Positions 33,884 to 42,649 of a stretch of 64,000 nucleotides of DNA are shown in pieces. The translations under genes and the position numbers were made by a program. The first letter of the stretch is position 1. Every line of letters begins with the position of its first letter. This DNA comes from Prado023 sp963706885 (lineage in GTDB: Bacteria; Actinomycetota; Actinomycetes; S36-B12; CAIYMF01), in contig CAVPNX010000007.1 of assembly GCA_963706885.1 (NCBI GenBank), positions 1 through 64,000 of the forward strand, read 5' to 3'. The notes beneath the pieces were generated by a model that worked only from the letters and a program-made list of their open reading frames with translations, had not been told where the DNA came from and made no database searches.

Positions 33884-35110
33884 ATGACACAGCCCCCCGA
33901 GCCCGTCCCGGACGGAACGATCCTGTTCCACGCCGGATTCCACAAGACCGGCACCACGGCACTGCAGTCGGCCTTCGCCAGCAGCCGCCCGAACCTTCTC
34001 GACTCGGGGGTGCTCTACCCGGGCAGTCGCCGCTCGCACCACCGCGCGGCGATGGTCGTCACGAAGCGCACGTGGGGTTGGGAGGAGCGTGGTGGCCGGC
34101 GGACCGAGTCGAAGTACTGGAACCGGGTCGCACGCGCGGCCGATGGCCACGAGGGCCGGGTCGTCATCTCCAGCGAGGGGTTCGCCCTGGCCGACGATGC
34201 TGCCCTGGACAGGATCGTGGATCGCCTGGGCGCCCAGCGCCTGCACGCGGTCTTCACGTTGCGTCCGATGTCACGCCTGCTGGCCTCCTCGTGGCAGCAG
34301 TACCTGAAGTACGGGCTCGCGATGCGCTACGAGAACTGGCTGAAGAACGTGTTCGCCGCGCCTCCCGAGTGTCCACCCACCCCCAACTTCTGGCGGCGCA
34401 ACGACCACGCGGGGATCATCGCGCGCTGGGCCGCGCGGCTCGGCCCCGACCGCGTCAGCCTGGTGGTCCTCGACGAGGGCGACCGGGACTACCTCTTCCG
34501 CACGTTCGAGCACCTGCTGGCGCTCCCCAGCGGACTGCTCGTCCCGGACCCGGAGCTGAGCGCCAGCAACCGCTCGATGACCGCCGCTGAGGCCGAGATG
34601 CTGCGGCAGGTCAACGCCGGGGGGGCCAAGCGCTGGGACTGGCCGCAGTACGAGAAGCTCGTGCGCCGTGGTGCCATCCTCAGGATGGTCGAGTCACGCA
34701 CGCCGGAGCCCGATGAGGAGCCCCTGGGCACGCCGGAGTGGGCGATCCGGGCCGCCCAGGACGTCGGTGCCCGGACCGCCGAGCAGGTGGCGGCGCTGGG
34801 CATCACCGTGCATGGGGACCTGTCCAGCCTCGCCGACCCGATCCCGGCCGGTGATCCGCCCACCGACGCGCTGCGGTTGCCAGTCCACGCCGCTGCCGAG
34901 GCCGTGCTCGGTGCCATCTCGGGGGCGATGGCGGGTCGGGCCGTTGCGCCGGAATCCGATGAGGCCATCAACAAGCTCGACCTCCCCGCCGTCCAGCGGC
35001 TGACCACGCGCGAGGCCGCCGAGCTGCTGAGGATCCGGCTCGCGGAGGCCCGCGAGTGGCGCGTGGCCAAGATGAAACGCTCGACCAAGGTGGCCTTCCG
35101 GCGGAAGTAG
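33884..35110 (+). CDS. Sulfotransferase-like P-loop protein
   Basis: A 408-residue protein. ILFHAGFHKTGTTALQSAF (residues 13-31) is the 5'-phosphosulfate-binding loop of sulfotransferases. VVISSEGFAL and FTLRPMSRLLASSWQQYLKY match the region holding the 3'-phosphate-binding Arg and Ser. It may transfer sulfate from PAPS to a glycan or other acceptor, but activity is unproven. GGAGGACGTTGC precedes the ATG. It stands alone. The C-terminal 130 residues show no known domain. Confidence 0.7.
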   Translation: MTQPPEPVPDGTILFHAGFHKTGTTALQSAFASSRPNLLDSGVLYPGSRRSHHRAAMVVTKRTWGWEERGGRRTESKYWNRVARAADGHEGRVVISSEGFALADDAALDRIVDRLGAQRLHAVFTLRPMSRLLASSWQQYLKYGLAMRYENWLKNVFAAPPECPPTPNFWRRNDHAGIIARWAARLGPDRVSLVVLDEGDRDYLFRTFEHLLALPSGLLVPDPELSASNRSMTAAEAEMLRQVNAGGAKRWDWPQYEKLVRRGAILRMVESRTPEPDEEPLGTPEWAIRAAQDVGARTAEQVAALGITVHGDLSSLADPIPAGDPPTDALRLPVHAAAEAVLGAISGAMAGRAVAPESDEAINKLDLPAVQRLTTREAAELLRIRLAEAREWRVAKMKRSTKVAFRRK

Positions 35111-35173
35111 CGTCCTCGCGTCCGTGGTGGCCGCTGGGCCGATGGGCCGGTGCCGGCGCATGGCCCGGATCGG

Positions 35174-35932
35174 TCAGCGCGGGTTGGAGGTCTGCCGAGC
35201 AGTGCGCTGGCTCGCCGCCCGATCGGCTCGACGGCTGCGGTACATCGCGTCGTCTGCGCGGGCCACGAGGTCGGCCAACCTGTCGGTGTCGCGCAACTCG
35301 GCCACGCCGGTGCTGATCGAGATCCCGGCCGGCATCCCGGCCGCCTTCGGTTCGTCGGCCTGGAACGCTGCCGCGAGGTCGCGCGCGATCCGGCTGGCCG
35401 TGCCCTCCTCGCAGCCCGGCAGCAGCAGCACGAACTCGTCGCCACCCCACCGACCGACCACGTCGCTGCGGCGCACCACTCCTGCCGCCACCTGGGCGAC
35501 CTCCCGGAGGGCGGCATCCCCGGCGTTGTGGCCATGGGTGTCGTTGTACTGCTTGAAGTCGTCGAGGTCGAAGAGCACCACCGCCAGCGGCTGCTCGGCC
35601 CGCCTGGCGGCGAGGATCGCATCAGCCGCCAGGGCCTCGAAGGACTGCCGGTTGTGGGCCCCGGTCACATGGTCGCGTGTGGCCGCACGGACGAGCCTGC
35701 GGTGGTAGCGGTTGATCACGATGACGGCCAGGGCGACGATCGCCAGGCAGGACATCGCCCCGAAGCCCAGGCTGATGCCGAATGTCCCCAGATCCGTGGG
35801 GGCCGGGCACTCCTGCACGGTCCGTGTGGCCGTCATCCAGGTACCCAGGATCACCGGCAGGAACCCGGCGGTGAGCGCGGCGACCAGGGCCAGCAGGATC
35901 CGCCTGCGTTCCCTGGTGAAGTCGGCGTCCAT
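35174..35932 (-). CDS. Diguanylate cyclase (GGDEF)
   Basis: A 252-residue protein with two membrane helices (RRILLALVAALTAGFLPVIL and LGFGAMSCLAIVALAVIVIN) and a GGDEF domain (about 80-235). The active-site GGDEF is intact in VVGRWGGDEFVLLLP, and the allosteric I-site RRSD lies five residues before it. It is predicted to make cyclic di-GMP at the membrane, with product inhibition. ATG 35932 has GGAGGGA upstream. No sensor domain beyond the short extracytoplasmic loop with a single Cys. Confidence 0.87.
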   Translation of the reverse strand: MDADFTRERRRILLALVAALTAGFLPVILGTWMTATRTVQECPAPTDLGTFGISLGFGAMSCLAIVALAVIVINRYHRRLVRAATRDHVTGAHNRQSFEALAADAILAARRAEQPLAVVLFDLDDFKQYNDTHGHNAGDAALREVAQVAAGVVRRSDVVGRWGGDEFVLLLPGCEEGTASRIARDLAAAFQADEPKAAGMPAGISISTGVAELRDTDRLADLVARADDAMYRSRRADRAASQRTARQTSNPR

Positions 35933-36099
35933 AGGGGTTCCCTCCGCCGCCGCACATGGACGGTCATCACACGGTAGGCCGATCCGGACCTCGACGTCAC
36001 GCGGATTCCCCCGGATGGAGCAGGGCTGCTCGCAGTGCATCAGGGCACCCGTCGGCGCCATACTCGCCGCAGACCATCACTCCCAGGAAGGGGAGAGGC

Positions 36100-36282
36100 A
36101 TGTCGGGCAAGTTCGAGCTCTACACGGACAACGCGGGCAAGTACCGGTTCCGGCTCAAGGCCAGCAACGGCCAGACCATCGCCGCCAGCCAGGGCTACGC
36201 ATCGAAGAAGTCCGCCCTCGAGGGGATCGAATCCGTGCGCAAGCACTCCGTGGACGCCCCCGTTGTGGAGGTCGACGAGTAG
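36100..36282 (+). CDS. YegP/DUF1508 family small protein
   Basis: A 60-residue protein: GKFELYTDNAGKYRFRLKAS, NGQTIAASQGYASKKSALEG and SV motifs match one DUF1508 repeat. Function unknown. GGGGAGAGGC precedes the ATG. It is divergent from the GGDEF gene. Confidence 0.8.
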   Translation: MSGKFELYTDNAGKYRFRLKASNGQTIAASQGYASKKSALEGIESVRKHSVDAPVVEVDE

Positions 36283-36373
36283 GCGGCTGCCTGCCTGGAG
36301 CCCCTCTCGCGATGCACCGCGTCCGGCGGGAGTCGTACCGCGTCGCTGACACTGGGCGTACGTCTCCGGATGG

Positions 36374-36379
36374 CATCAT
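36374..36379 (+). promoter_or_regulatory. -10-like box, GH3 lipoprotein gene
   Basis: CATCAT, 6 nt before GTG 36386, with no Shine-Dalgarno. It lacks the first T of TANNNT. Confidence 0.3.
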
Positions 36380-36385
36380 GGGCCG

Positions 36386-37624
36386 GTGACTCGTCGTCCC
36401 ACCGCAGCCGTGTCGGCGGCCGTGTGCTCGGTGGTGGGTGCCGTGGTGCTGGCGGCCTGCAGCGCCGCCCCGGCAGCCGCTCCCCCGGAGCCGGCGTCCC
36501 CATCACGTGCTTCCGCGTCGACGACCCCGTCAGGATCCGCGGCGCCCCAGCCGGACCAGGAGCCCTCCGTCGACCCGGTGCTGGCCTGCGTGGCCCGATT
36601 GCCCCTCGAAGTCCGCGTCGGCCAGACGATGCTCGTCACGACCACGGACATCACGCGGGTCCAGGAATGGCTCGATGACGGGCTGATCGCGGGAATCCTG
36701 TCCAACGGTCGGCTGACGTCGGCGACGGCTGCAGCGCTCGATGAGGCCACCACCGGCGGCACGTACGGCGCCCTGCTGGCGGCGGATGAGGAGGGGGGGC
36801 AGGTCCAGCGGTACACCGACGTGATCGGGGCGATCCCGTCCGCACGGCAGCAGGCGACCAGCATGACGCCGGACGAGGTGCGCGCCATGTACGCCGGCCA
36901 CGGTGCCGCCCTGGCCGACTGGGGCGTGGACCTCGTGTTCGCCCCGGTCGTCGACGTGGGGTTCGGCCCAGGCATCGGCTCCCGGTCCTACTCCGACGAC
37001 CCCCAGGTCGTGGCCGAGTTCGGCGCCGCTGCTGCCCAGGGGTACGCCGACGCCGGCCTGCTCCCGGTGCTCAAGCACTTCCCCGGTCATGGCAGCGCCA
37101 CCGGCGACACCCATGACGAGCTCGCCGTCGGCCCCGCGATCGACGAGCTGCGCGCGCGCGACCTCCTGCCCTTCCAGTCCGTCGCCGAGGGCGTGGACGT
37201 CGCGGTGATGGTCGGCCACACGACGGTCCCGGGCTTCGCCGATGAGCCGAGCAGCCAGTCGCGTCGGGTGATCGAGGGGCTGCTGGTCGACGAGGTGGGC
37301 TTCGACGGCCTCATCATCAGCGACGCTCTGGGCATGGAGGCCTCCGGGGAGCCGACCCAGGGTGGGGCCCTGGTCGGGTTCATCGCCGCAGGTGGTGACC
37401 TCGGGATCGTCGGTCCCGGCGGCTCGGTGGAGGGCCGCAAGGCGCTGCGCGCAGCGCTGGAGGACGGGACGGTGAGTGAGGACCGCATCAATGATGCCGC
37501 GGCGGCGGTCCTGGCCGCGAAGGGGATCGACCCCTGCGACGTGGCCAGCGGCCCAGCTCCACAGGTGCAGGACACCGAGGTCCCCGATGACCCTGCTGTC
37601 GTCAATCCCACGCAGGAGCCGTAG
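36386..37624 (+). CDS. GH3 (NagZ-like) lipoprotein
   Basis: A 412-residue exported glycoside hydrolase. Lipobox VVLAAC (Cys about residue 25), then a Pro/Ser linker, then a GH3 barrel. The NagZ loop KHFPGHGSATGDTHDELA, with its His/Asp general acid/base pair, and the nucleophile Asp in LIISDALGMEA are intact. It likely removes beta-N-acetylglucosamine from cell-wall fragments outside the membrane. GTG 36386 seems leaderless. The acidic C-terminal tail is unstructured. Confidence 0.83.
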   Translation: MTRRPTAAVSAAVCSVVGAVVLAACSAAPAAAPPEPASPSRASASTTPSGSAAPQPDQEPSVDPVLACVARLPLEVRVGQTMLVTTTDITRVQEWLDDGLIAGILSNGRLTSATAAALDEATTGGTYGALLAADEEGGQVQRYTDVIGAIPSARQQATSMTPDEVRAMYAGHGAALADWGVDLVFAPVVDVGFGPGIGSRSYSDDPQVVAEFGAAAAQGYADAGLLPVLKHFPGHGSATGDTHDELAVGPAIDELRARDLLPFQSVAEGVDVAVMVGHTTVPGFADEPSSQSRRVIEGLLVDEVGFDGLIISDALGMEASGEPTQGGALVGFIAAGGDLGIVGPGGSVEGRKALRAALEDGTVSEDRINDAAAAVLAAKGIDPCDVASGPAPQVQDTEVPDDPAVVNPTQEP

Positions 37625-37782
37625 GCCGGAGGGACGTCGGGCGTGGCGCGACCTGCTCCCGCCCTGACCATCTGCACCCGCTGGGGGGAGCGGATCGTCG
37701 AGAAGGGGGGGATCCTGGCCGGGGCAGGCCCTAGCGATCAGTGGGGGTTTCGGCACCGGCCGTTTCGGGCACAATGGTGGGC

Positions 37783-39039
37783 GTGTTCCTGCAGTCGCGC
37801 ATCCCGCTGTTGGCGCAGCGCCGGTACCGCGTGACCTGGTGGTTGGCCACCCGCGGTTTCGTCGCGCTCATGGCCGTGGGGATGATGTTCCACCACGACT
37901 GGAAGCACATCTTCGACGACCTCAACGTCTACTCGCGCTGGGGTGAGGGGCTCGCCGAGGGCACGGTGCCGTCGGCGGATCCCATGTGGCAGTACCCGCC
38001 GCTGGCCGCCTTCGTGTTCGGGGGGATCGGCCTGCTCGGATCCCAACCGTGGCTGTTCCTGCTGCTGTTCGTGGCCGTGGACATCGCGATCAGCATGGTG
38101 CTCGCCCGCGACGCCGCACGGCGCAACCGCTGGGACGGCTTCGCGGTCTGGTTGGCCGCGCCGCTGCTGCTCGGACCGATCCTGTACGGCCGCTACGACT
38201 CCATCCCGACCCTGGCGGCGATGGCCGGCCTGCTGGCACTCGCGGTGCCGGTGGCGGCCGGCGCCGTCCTGGCGATCGGCGGGGGGCTCAAGGTCTGGCC
38301 CGCTGTCATGGCCCTGGCCCTGAGCAGGCGCGACTGGCTGCGTGGGGCGATGGGGGCGGCCCTGGCCACCACCGCGGTCATCGCCGTGTCGGCCTGGGCC
38401 TTCCCGAGCGTCATCAGCGGCTTCCTCGGCAACGGGGAGGCCCGTGGCCTGCAGACCGAGTCGGTCGCCGCCCTGCCGTTCGTCTGGGCACGGATGTTCA
38501 TGGGCGCCGAGGGGATCCCCGAGGCGTTCCGGTACGGATCCTCGGAGGTCGGGGTCCCGCTGGCCGATGCCATCGCCCCCTGGCTGATCCCACTCACGGG
38601 CATCGGGCTGCTGCTGCTGATCCTCGCCCGCGCGCTGGGCCGGCTGGACCATGCGCCGGTCGCGGACATCGCGTTCGTGGCGATCCTGTGGTTGATGGTC
38701 ACCTCCCGGGTGCTCAGCCCGCAGTACAACGTGTGGCTGGTCGGGATGGCCGCGCTGGTCTGGGCCGCCGGCTCGCCGCGGATGCGCACGGCGACGATCC
38801 CAGTGGCGGTCACGGCTGTGGCGGCGCAGGTGCTCTATCCGTTCGCCTACATCGACATCATCGAGGGCGGCTTCATCGGGTCGGCGATCCACACCGTTCG
38901 GGTCGTGGCGCTGCTGGCTGCGATGGTGCTGGCGGTGCGAGCCCTGCTCCCGGAGAAGGTCCCAGCGGCGGGCATCACCCAGCCTGTGGGCGGCCAGGTG
39001 CCCTCGCCGCAGGCGGGGATTCGGACCCCCGGGGCCTGA
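37783..39039 (+). CDS. GT87-type polyprenyl-phosphate-mannose glycosyltransferase
   Basis: About 418 residues with around ten membrane helices. The early extracytoplasmic DDLNVYSRWGEGLAEGTVPS and PMWQYPPLAAFVFG match the DUF2029/GT87 family that uses polyprenol-phosphate mannose to build envelope mannosides. The start is uncertain: GTG 37783 has a -10-like CACAAT 7 nt upstream. ATG 37774 is in frame and also possible. The gene ends about 40 nt before an amino-acid ABC operon. Acceptor unknown. Confidence 0.75.
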   Translation: MFLQSRIPLLAQRRYRVTWWLATRGFVALMAVGMMFHHDWKHIFDDLNVYSRWGEGLAEGTVPSADPMWQYPPLAAFVFGGIGLLGSQPWLFLLLFVAVDIAISMVLARDAARRNRWDGFAVWLAAPLLLGPILYGRYDSIPTLAAMAGLLALAVPVAAGAVLAIGGGLKVWPAVMALALSRRDWLRGAMGAALATTAVIAVSAWAFPSVISGFLGNGEARGLQTESVAALPFVWARMFMGAEGIPEAFRYGSSEVGVPLADAIAPWLIPLTGIGLLLLILARALGRLDHAPVADIAFVAILWLMVTSRVLSPQYNVWLVGMAALVWAAGSPRMRTATIPVAVTAVAAQVLYPFAYIDIIEGGFIGSAIHTVRVVALLAAMVLAVRALLPEKVPAAGITQPVGGQVPSPQAGIRTPGA

Positions 39040-39080
39040 GCACGTATCCTCCTGCCAGAACCCGACCCTGGAGGACCCCC

Positions 39081-39950
39081 GTGAACCGCACCCGCACCCT
39101 TGCTTCCCTGGCCGTTGCCGGCCTCGCCCTGGCCGCCTGCTCACCTGCGTCGGACACCGACACCGCCACCGAGGCGTCGCCGGCCGCGTCGGCCGCCAGC
39201 TGCGACAAGGCCACCCTGGAGACCAAGACCCCCGGGAAGCTCGTCATCGCCACCGGCCAGCCGGCGTACGAGCCCTGGGTGAAGAACGACGCCCCGGAGT
39301 CCGGCGAGGGGTTCGAGGCGGCGGTCGCCTACGCCGCCGCAGCGGCCCTGGGATTCGAGGCCGCCGACGTGCAGTGGACCCGGACCACCTTCGACGGGGC
39401 CATCGCGCCGGGGCCCAAGGACTTCGACTGGAACCTGCAGCAGTTCTCGATCACCGAGGACCGCGAGAAGGCAGTCGACTTCTCCTCGTCCTACTACGAC
39501 GTCAACCAGGCGATCGTGTCCTACGCGGGCTCCCCGATCGCCGACGCGACCACCGTCGCCGACCTCGAGTCGGCCAAGCTCGGTGCCGCCGTGGGCACGA
39601 CCTCCCTGGATGCGGCCCAGCAGCTGGGAACCGGCGAGGAGGTCTCGGTCTTCAATGACAACGCCGCAGCCGTGGCCGCGCTGAAGAACGAGCAGATCGA
39701 CGGACTCGTCGTCGACCTGCCCACCGCGTTCTACCTGGTCGCTGCCGAGATCGACGAGGGTGTGATCGTGGGCCAGCTGCCCGCCACCGAGGGTGAGACG
39801 ACCGACCAGTTCGGCATCCTGATGGCCAGCAACAGTCCGCTGGCCGAGTGCACGACCCAGGCCGTCGACCAGTTGCGCGCTGACGGGACGCTGGACACGC
39901 TCGAGCAGACGTGGCTGGGCTCGGACGCGGGCGCACCCGTCCTCCAGTAG
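39081..39950 (+). CDS. Amino-acid ABC transporter substrate-binding lipoprotein
   Basis: A 289-residue protein with lipobox LALAAC (Cys about 20) and a family 3 solute-binding fold: GKLVIATGQPAYEPW, FDWNLQQFSITEDREKAVDF and AVGTTSLDAAQQLG. It delivers a polar amino acid or similar solute to the next two gene products. GTG 39081 has GGAGGAC 6 nt upstream. A possible -10, TATCCT, lies near 39045. Confidence 0.88.
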   Translation: MNRTRTLASLAVAGLALAACSPASDTDTATEASPAASAASCDKATLETKTPGKLVIATGQPAYEPWVKNDAPESGEGFEAAVAYAAAAALGFEAADVQWTRTTFDGAIAPGPKDFDWNLQQFSITEDREKAVDFSSSYYDVNQAIVSYAGSPIADATTVADLESAKLGAAVGTTSLDAAQQLGTGEEVSVFNDNAAAVAALKNEQIDGLVVDLPTAFYLVAAEIDEGVIVGQLPATEGETTDQFGILMASNSPLAECTTQAVDQLRADGTLDTLEQTWLGSDAGAPVLQ

Positions 39951-39956
39951 CACTGG

Positions 39957-40820
39957 GTGAGCCAGCCGGAGGGTAGCCACAGCCCGAGCGCCGAGGAGCT
40001 GCGGCGCCGTGCCGTGCGTGCGAAGCAGGCGCGCCGCAGCACCGCAATCGCCACGATCTCCAGTGTCCTGGTCATCGGGGCCCTGGTGGTCGTCGTGGTC
40101 AGCTCGCCGGGGTGGGACGTCGTCCGCAGCACCTTCTTCGACCTCGAGTACGCCCTCGAGGTGCTGCCCGCCGTGTTCGCGGGACTGCTGCTGAACATCC
40201 GGCTGACGATCGTGGCCACCGTGCTCATCAGCATCCTCGGCCTCTCCCTGGCCCTCGCGCGGACCTCGAAGGCCCCGGCGCTGGCGCCCTTCCGGATCCT
40301 GGCCACCGGCTATGTGGACCTCTTCCGGGGGGTGCCGACCCTGCTGGTGATCCTGCTCATCGGCTTCGGTGTGCCGGCCCTGGACCTCACGGGGGTGACC
40401 TCCTCGGTCGTGGTCCTGGGCACGACGGCGATCGTGCTGACGTACTCGGCCTACGTGTCCGAGGTGCTGCGCAGCGGCATCCTGTCGGTGCACCCGAGCC
40501 AGGGCGCCGCCGCCCGCTCGCTGGGGCTGACCTCCGGGCAGACCCTGCGCCACGTCATCCTCCCGCAGGGCATCAAGAGGGTGATCCCGCCGCTGATGAA
40601 CGACTTCGTCTCCCTGCTCAAGGACACCGGCCTGATCTCCGTCCTCGGCGTGGTCGATGCGGTCCGTGCTGCGCAGATCGAGTCCTCCAGGACGTTCAAC
40701 TACACCCCGTACGTCGTGGCCGCGGTCCTGTTCCTCATCCTCACGATCCCGTTGACCCGGCTCACCGACCGGTTCATGCACCGGTCGATCCAGCGCCAGA
40801 ACGCGCAGGTGGGAGTGTGA
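39957..40820 (+). CDS. Amino-acid ABC transporter permease
   Basis: A 287-residue HisM/GlnP-type permease with about six membrane helices. YVDLFRGVPTLLVILLIGFG and the EAA-like loop YVSEVLRSGILSVHPSQGAA, then ARSLGLT, are diagnostic. GTG 39957 follows the preceding stop by 6 nt. The stop overlaps the ATPase start (GTGA). Confidence 0.9.
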   Translation: MSQPEGSHSPSAEELRRRAVRAKQARRSTAIATISSVLVIGALVVVVVSSPGWDVVRSTFFDLEYALEVLPAVFAGLLLNIRLTIVATVLISILGLSLALARTSKAPALAPFRILATGYVDLFRGVPTLLVILLIGFGVPALDLTGVTSSVVVLGTTAIVLTYSAYVSEVLRSGILSVHPSQGAAARSLGLTSGQTLRHVILPQGIKRVIPPLMNDFVSLLKDTGLISVLGVVDAVRAAQIESSRTFNYTPYVVAAVLFLILTIPLTRLTDRFMHRSIQRQNAQVGV

Positions 40821-41575
40821 CGCCCCCCCGCCAGCCGGTCCTCAGCGTCGAGGGCGTCTACAAGTCCTTCGGCGCCGAGCAGGTCCTCCAGGGCGTGTCC
40901 CTCGAGGTGCCCGAGCACTCGGTGACGGTGCTGATCGGCGCGTCCGGCTCCGGGAAGTCCACCCTCCTGCGGTGCGTCAACCTGCTCACCTCGGTCGATG
41001 ACGGGGTGATCCGCCTCGACGGCTGGGACATCACCGACCCGGAGGTGGAGCCCGACGAGGTCCGCCGCAGGGTCGGGATGGTCTTCCAGTCGTTCAACCT
41101 GTTCCCGCACCTGACCGTCCTGGACAACATCACCCTCGCCCCACGCAAGGTGCACAAGGTCGACCGGGGCACGGCCGAGGCGCAGGGCCTCGAGCTGCTG
41201 GAACGCTTCGGGCTCGCGGACAAGGCCCAGCAGTACCCCGATCGGCTGTCGGGGGGCCAGCAGCAGAGGGTGGCGATCGTGCGCTCCCTGGCGGTGTCAC
41301 CCCGGCTGATGCTGATGGATGAGGTGACCTCGGCGCTGGACCCGGTGCTGGTCAACGAGGTGCTCTCGACGGTTCGCGAGCTCAAGGCCGAGGGGATGAC
41401 CATGGTCATCGCCACCCATGAGATGGGCTTCGCTGAGCAGGTCGCCGACGAGGTGTGCTTCCTGTCCGCGGGAACCATCGTCGAGCGCGGAGCCCCGCAG
41501 GACCTGCTCCACAACCCACAGGACCAGCGGACCCGGGACTTCCTGCGCAGGGTCCACGAGGCGGGCCGGATCTAG
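40817..41575 (+). CDS. Amino-acid ABC transporter ATP-binding protein
   Basis: A 252-residue GlnQ-like ATPase: Walker A GASGSGKST, Q-loop FQSFNLFPHLTV, signature LSGGQQQRVAI, Walker B LMLMDEVTSALD and switch ATHEMGF. The Walker B Glu is present. It couples ATP hydrolysis to uptake through the adjacent permease. Translationally coupled to it by a 4-nt overlap. Confidence 0.92.
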   Translation: MTPPRQPVLSVEGVYKSFGAEQVLQGVSLEVPEHSVTVLIGASGSGKSTLLRCVNLLTSVDDGVIRLDGWDITDPEVEPDEVRRRVGMVFQSFNLFPHLTVLDNITLAPRKVHKVDRGTAEAQGLELLERFGLADKAQQYPDRLSGGQQQRVAIVRSLAVSPRLMLMDEVTSALDPVLVNEVLSTVRELKAEGMTMVIATHEMGFAEQVADEVCFLSAGTIVERGAPQDLLHNPQDQRTRDFLRRVHEAGRI

Positions 41576-41795
41576 CCGGGTCGACCGGCAGCGCCCCCTG
41601 TGGCTGCGGTCCCCGCGGGCCTGGTGTCGTCGGCGCGAGCGTCCGCCAGCGGCAGGCCGCTGGCCCCGGCTGCCTCGAGCCCTGGCCCTTCAGCCCGCAC
41701 CCGCCGTCCCTGTGCCTCAGCTCCGGGCGGGTCCGTCCTGATGCCGGGGAGTCGGCGTCAGGCCGCTGCCCAGGGTCCATGTTAGTGGTTTCCAG

Positions 41796-41878
41796 TCCGT
41801 TTCTGTTTGAATTGCTCCGTCGGGTGTTGACATCTGTGGGAATCGGGTGTTGACTACGAGCAGACGGACAGAAACGGA
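41796..41878. promoter_or_regulatory. FruR/DeoR-type operator pair
   Basis: TCCGTTTCTGT at 41796-41806 and its exact reverse complement ACAGAAACGGA at 41868-41878 are separated by 61 nt. Extra half-boxes TCCGT (41816-41820) and ACGGA at 41864, 41874 and 41884, the last three exactly 10 bp apart, support cooperative or looped binding by the adjacent DeoR-family repressor (inference). Confidence 0.55.
41820..41854 (+). repeat. Direct repeat before fruR
   Basis: TCGGGTGTTGAC occurs at 41820-41831 and 41843-41854, period 23 bp, between the two arms of the operator pair. Its function may be promoter or activator binding. Confidence 0.5.
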
Positions 41879-41887
41879 GACAAACGG

Positions 41888-42649
41888 ATGTATGCAGAAG
41901 AGCGGCAGGCGGCGATCGTGGCCCGCGCACGGGCGGCGGGACGGGTGGAGGTGGCCGAGCTGGCCGAGGTCTTCGACGTCACGCCCGAGACCGTCCGCCG
42001 GGATCTCACAGCCCTCGAACGCGCTGGGCTCCTGCGCCGGGTGCACGGCGGGGCGATCGTGGTGGACCTGTTCGGGTTCGAGCCCGCCCTGGCCGTACGG
42101 GAGTCGGTCCAGACCGCTGAGAAGTCCCACATCGCCGAGGCCGCGCTCGCATTCCTGCCCGAGGAGGGCGCGATCGCCCTCGACGCCGGCTCCTCGACGT
42201 TCCGTCTCGCCGAGATCCTGCCTGCCGACCGCGAGCTCACCGTCGTGACCAACAGCCTGCCGATCGCCTCCCTGCTGGCCGGACGCAAGGAGCTCACCGT
42301 CCACCTCGTCGGGGGCAGGGTCCGCAGCCGGACGCAAGCCACTGTCGACAACGCCGCGTTGGAGTACCTGCGCACGGTCTTCGTCGACGTTGCCTTCCTC
42401 GGCACGAACGGCTTCTCGCTCGAACGTGGCCTGACCACCCCAGACAGCGCTGAGGCGGCTGTGAAGTCCGCGTTCGTCACCGCCTCCCGGCGCCGCGTCC
42501 TGCTGGCCGACCACACGAAGTTCGGCTCCGACCACTTCGCCCACTTCGCTGATCTCGCCGCCATCGACGTGATCGTCTCCGACTCTGCTCTCCCCGATGA
42601 GGCCGCCTCCGAGATCGAGGCGGCCGGACCCCAGGTGGTGCGCGCATGA
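41888..42649 (+). CDS. fruR: DeoR-family regulator of fructose operon
   Basis: A 253-residue DeoR repressor. The N-terminal HTH (VEVAELAEVFDVTPETVRRD, then LTALERAGLLRRVHGGAI) is textbook, and the C-terminal sugar-phosphate sensor has DAGSSTFRLAEIL and FLGTNGFSLERG. It likely senses fructose 1-phosphate and represses its own operon. GGAG is 8 nt before ATG 41888. The stop overlaps fruK (ATGA). Confidence 0.88.
   Translation: MYAEERQAAIVARARAAGRVEVAELAEVFDVTPETVRRDLTALERAGLLRRVHGGAIVVDLFGFEPALAVRESVQTAEKSHIAEAALAFLPEEGAIALDAGSSTFRLAEILPADRELTVVTNSLPIASLLAGRKELTVHLVGGRVRSRTQATVDNAALEYLRTVFVDVAFLGTNGFSLERGLTTPDSAEAAVKSAFVTASRRRVLLADHTKFGSDHFAHFADLAAIDVIVSDSALPDEAASEIEAAGPQVVRA

Larger units (their letters stand above)
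41576..41887. promoter_or_regulatory. fru operon control region
   Basis: This gap of 312 nt has no gene. The first ~215 nt show nothing clear. The last ~95 nt are AT-richer and hold a long inverted repeat, a 12-bp direct repeat with period 23, a TTGACA (41827-41832) and helically phased ACGGA boxes before fruR. Confidence 0.5.

Noticed and set aside
30078..41575. Biosynthetic gene cluster suggested by sulfotransferase-like, acetyltransferase and glycosyltransferase genes
   Set aside because: No core synthase is present and the genes sit in separate, differently oriented units with ordinary envelope or sugar roles.
41827..41855. Classical -35/-10 promoter before fruR from TTGACA
   Set aside because: No acceptable -10 lies 16-18 nt downstream; TTGACT at that distance is part of the direct repeat. 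The true start cannot be placed.
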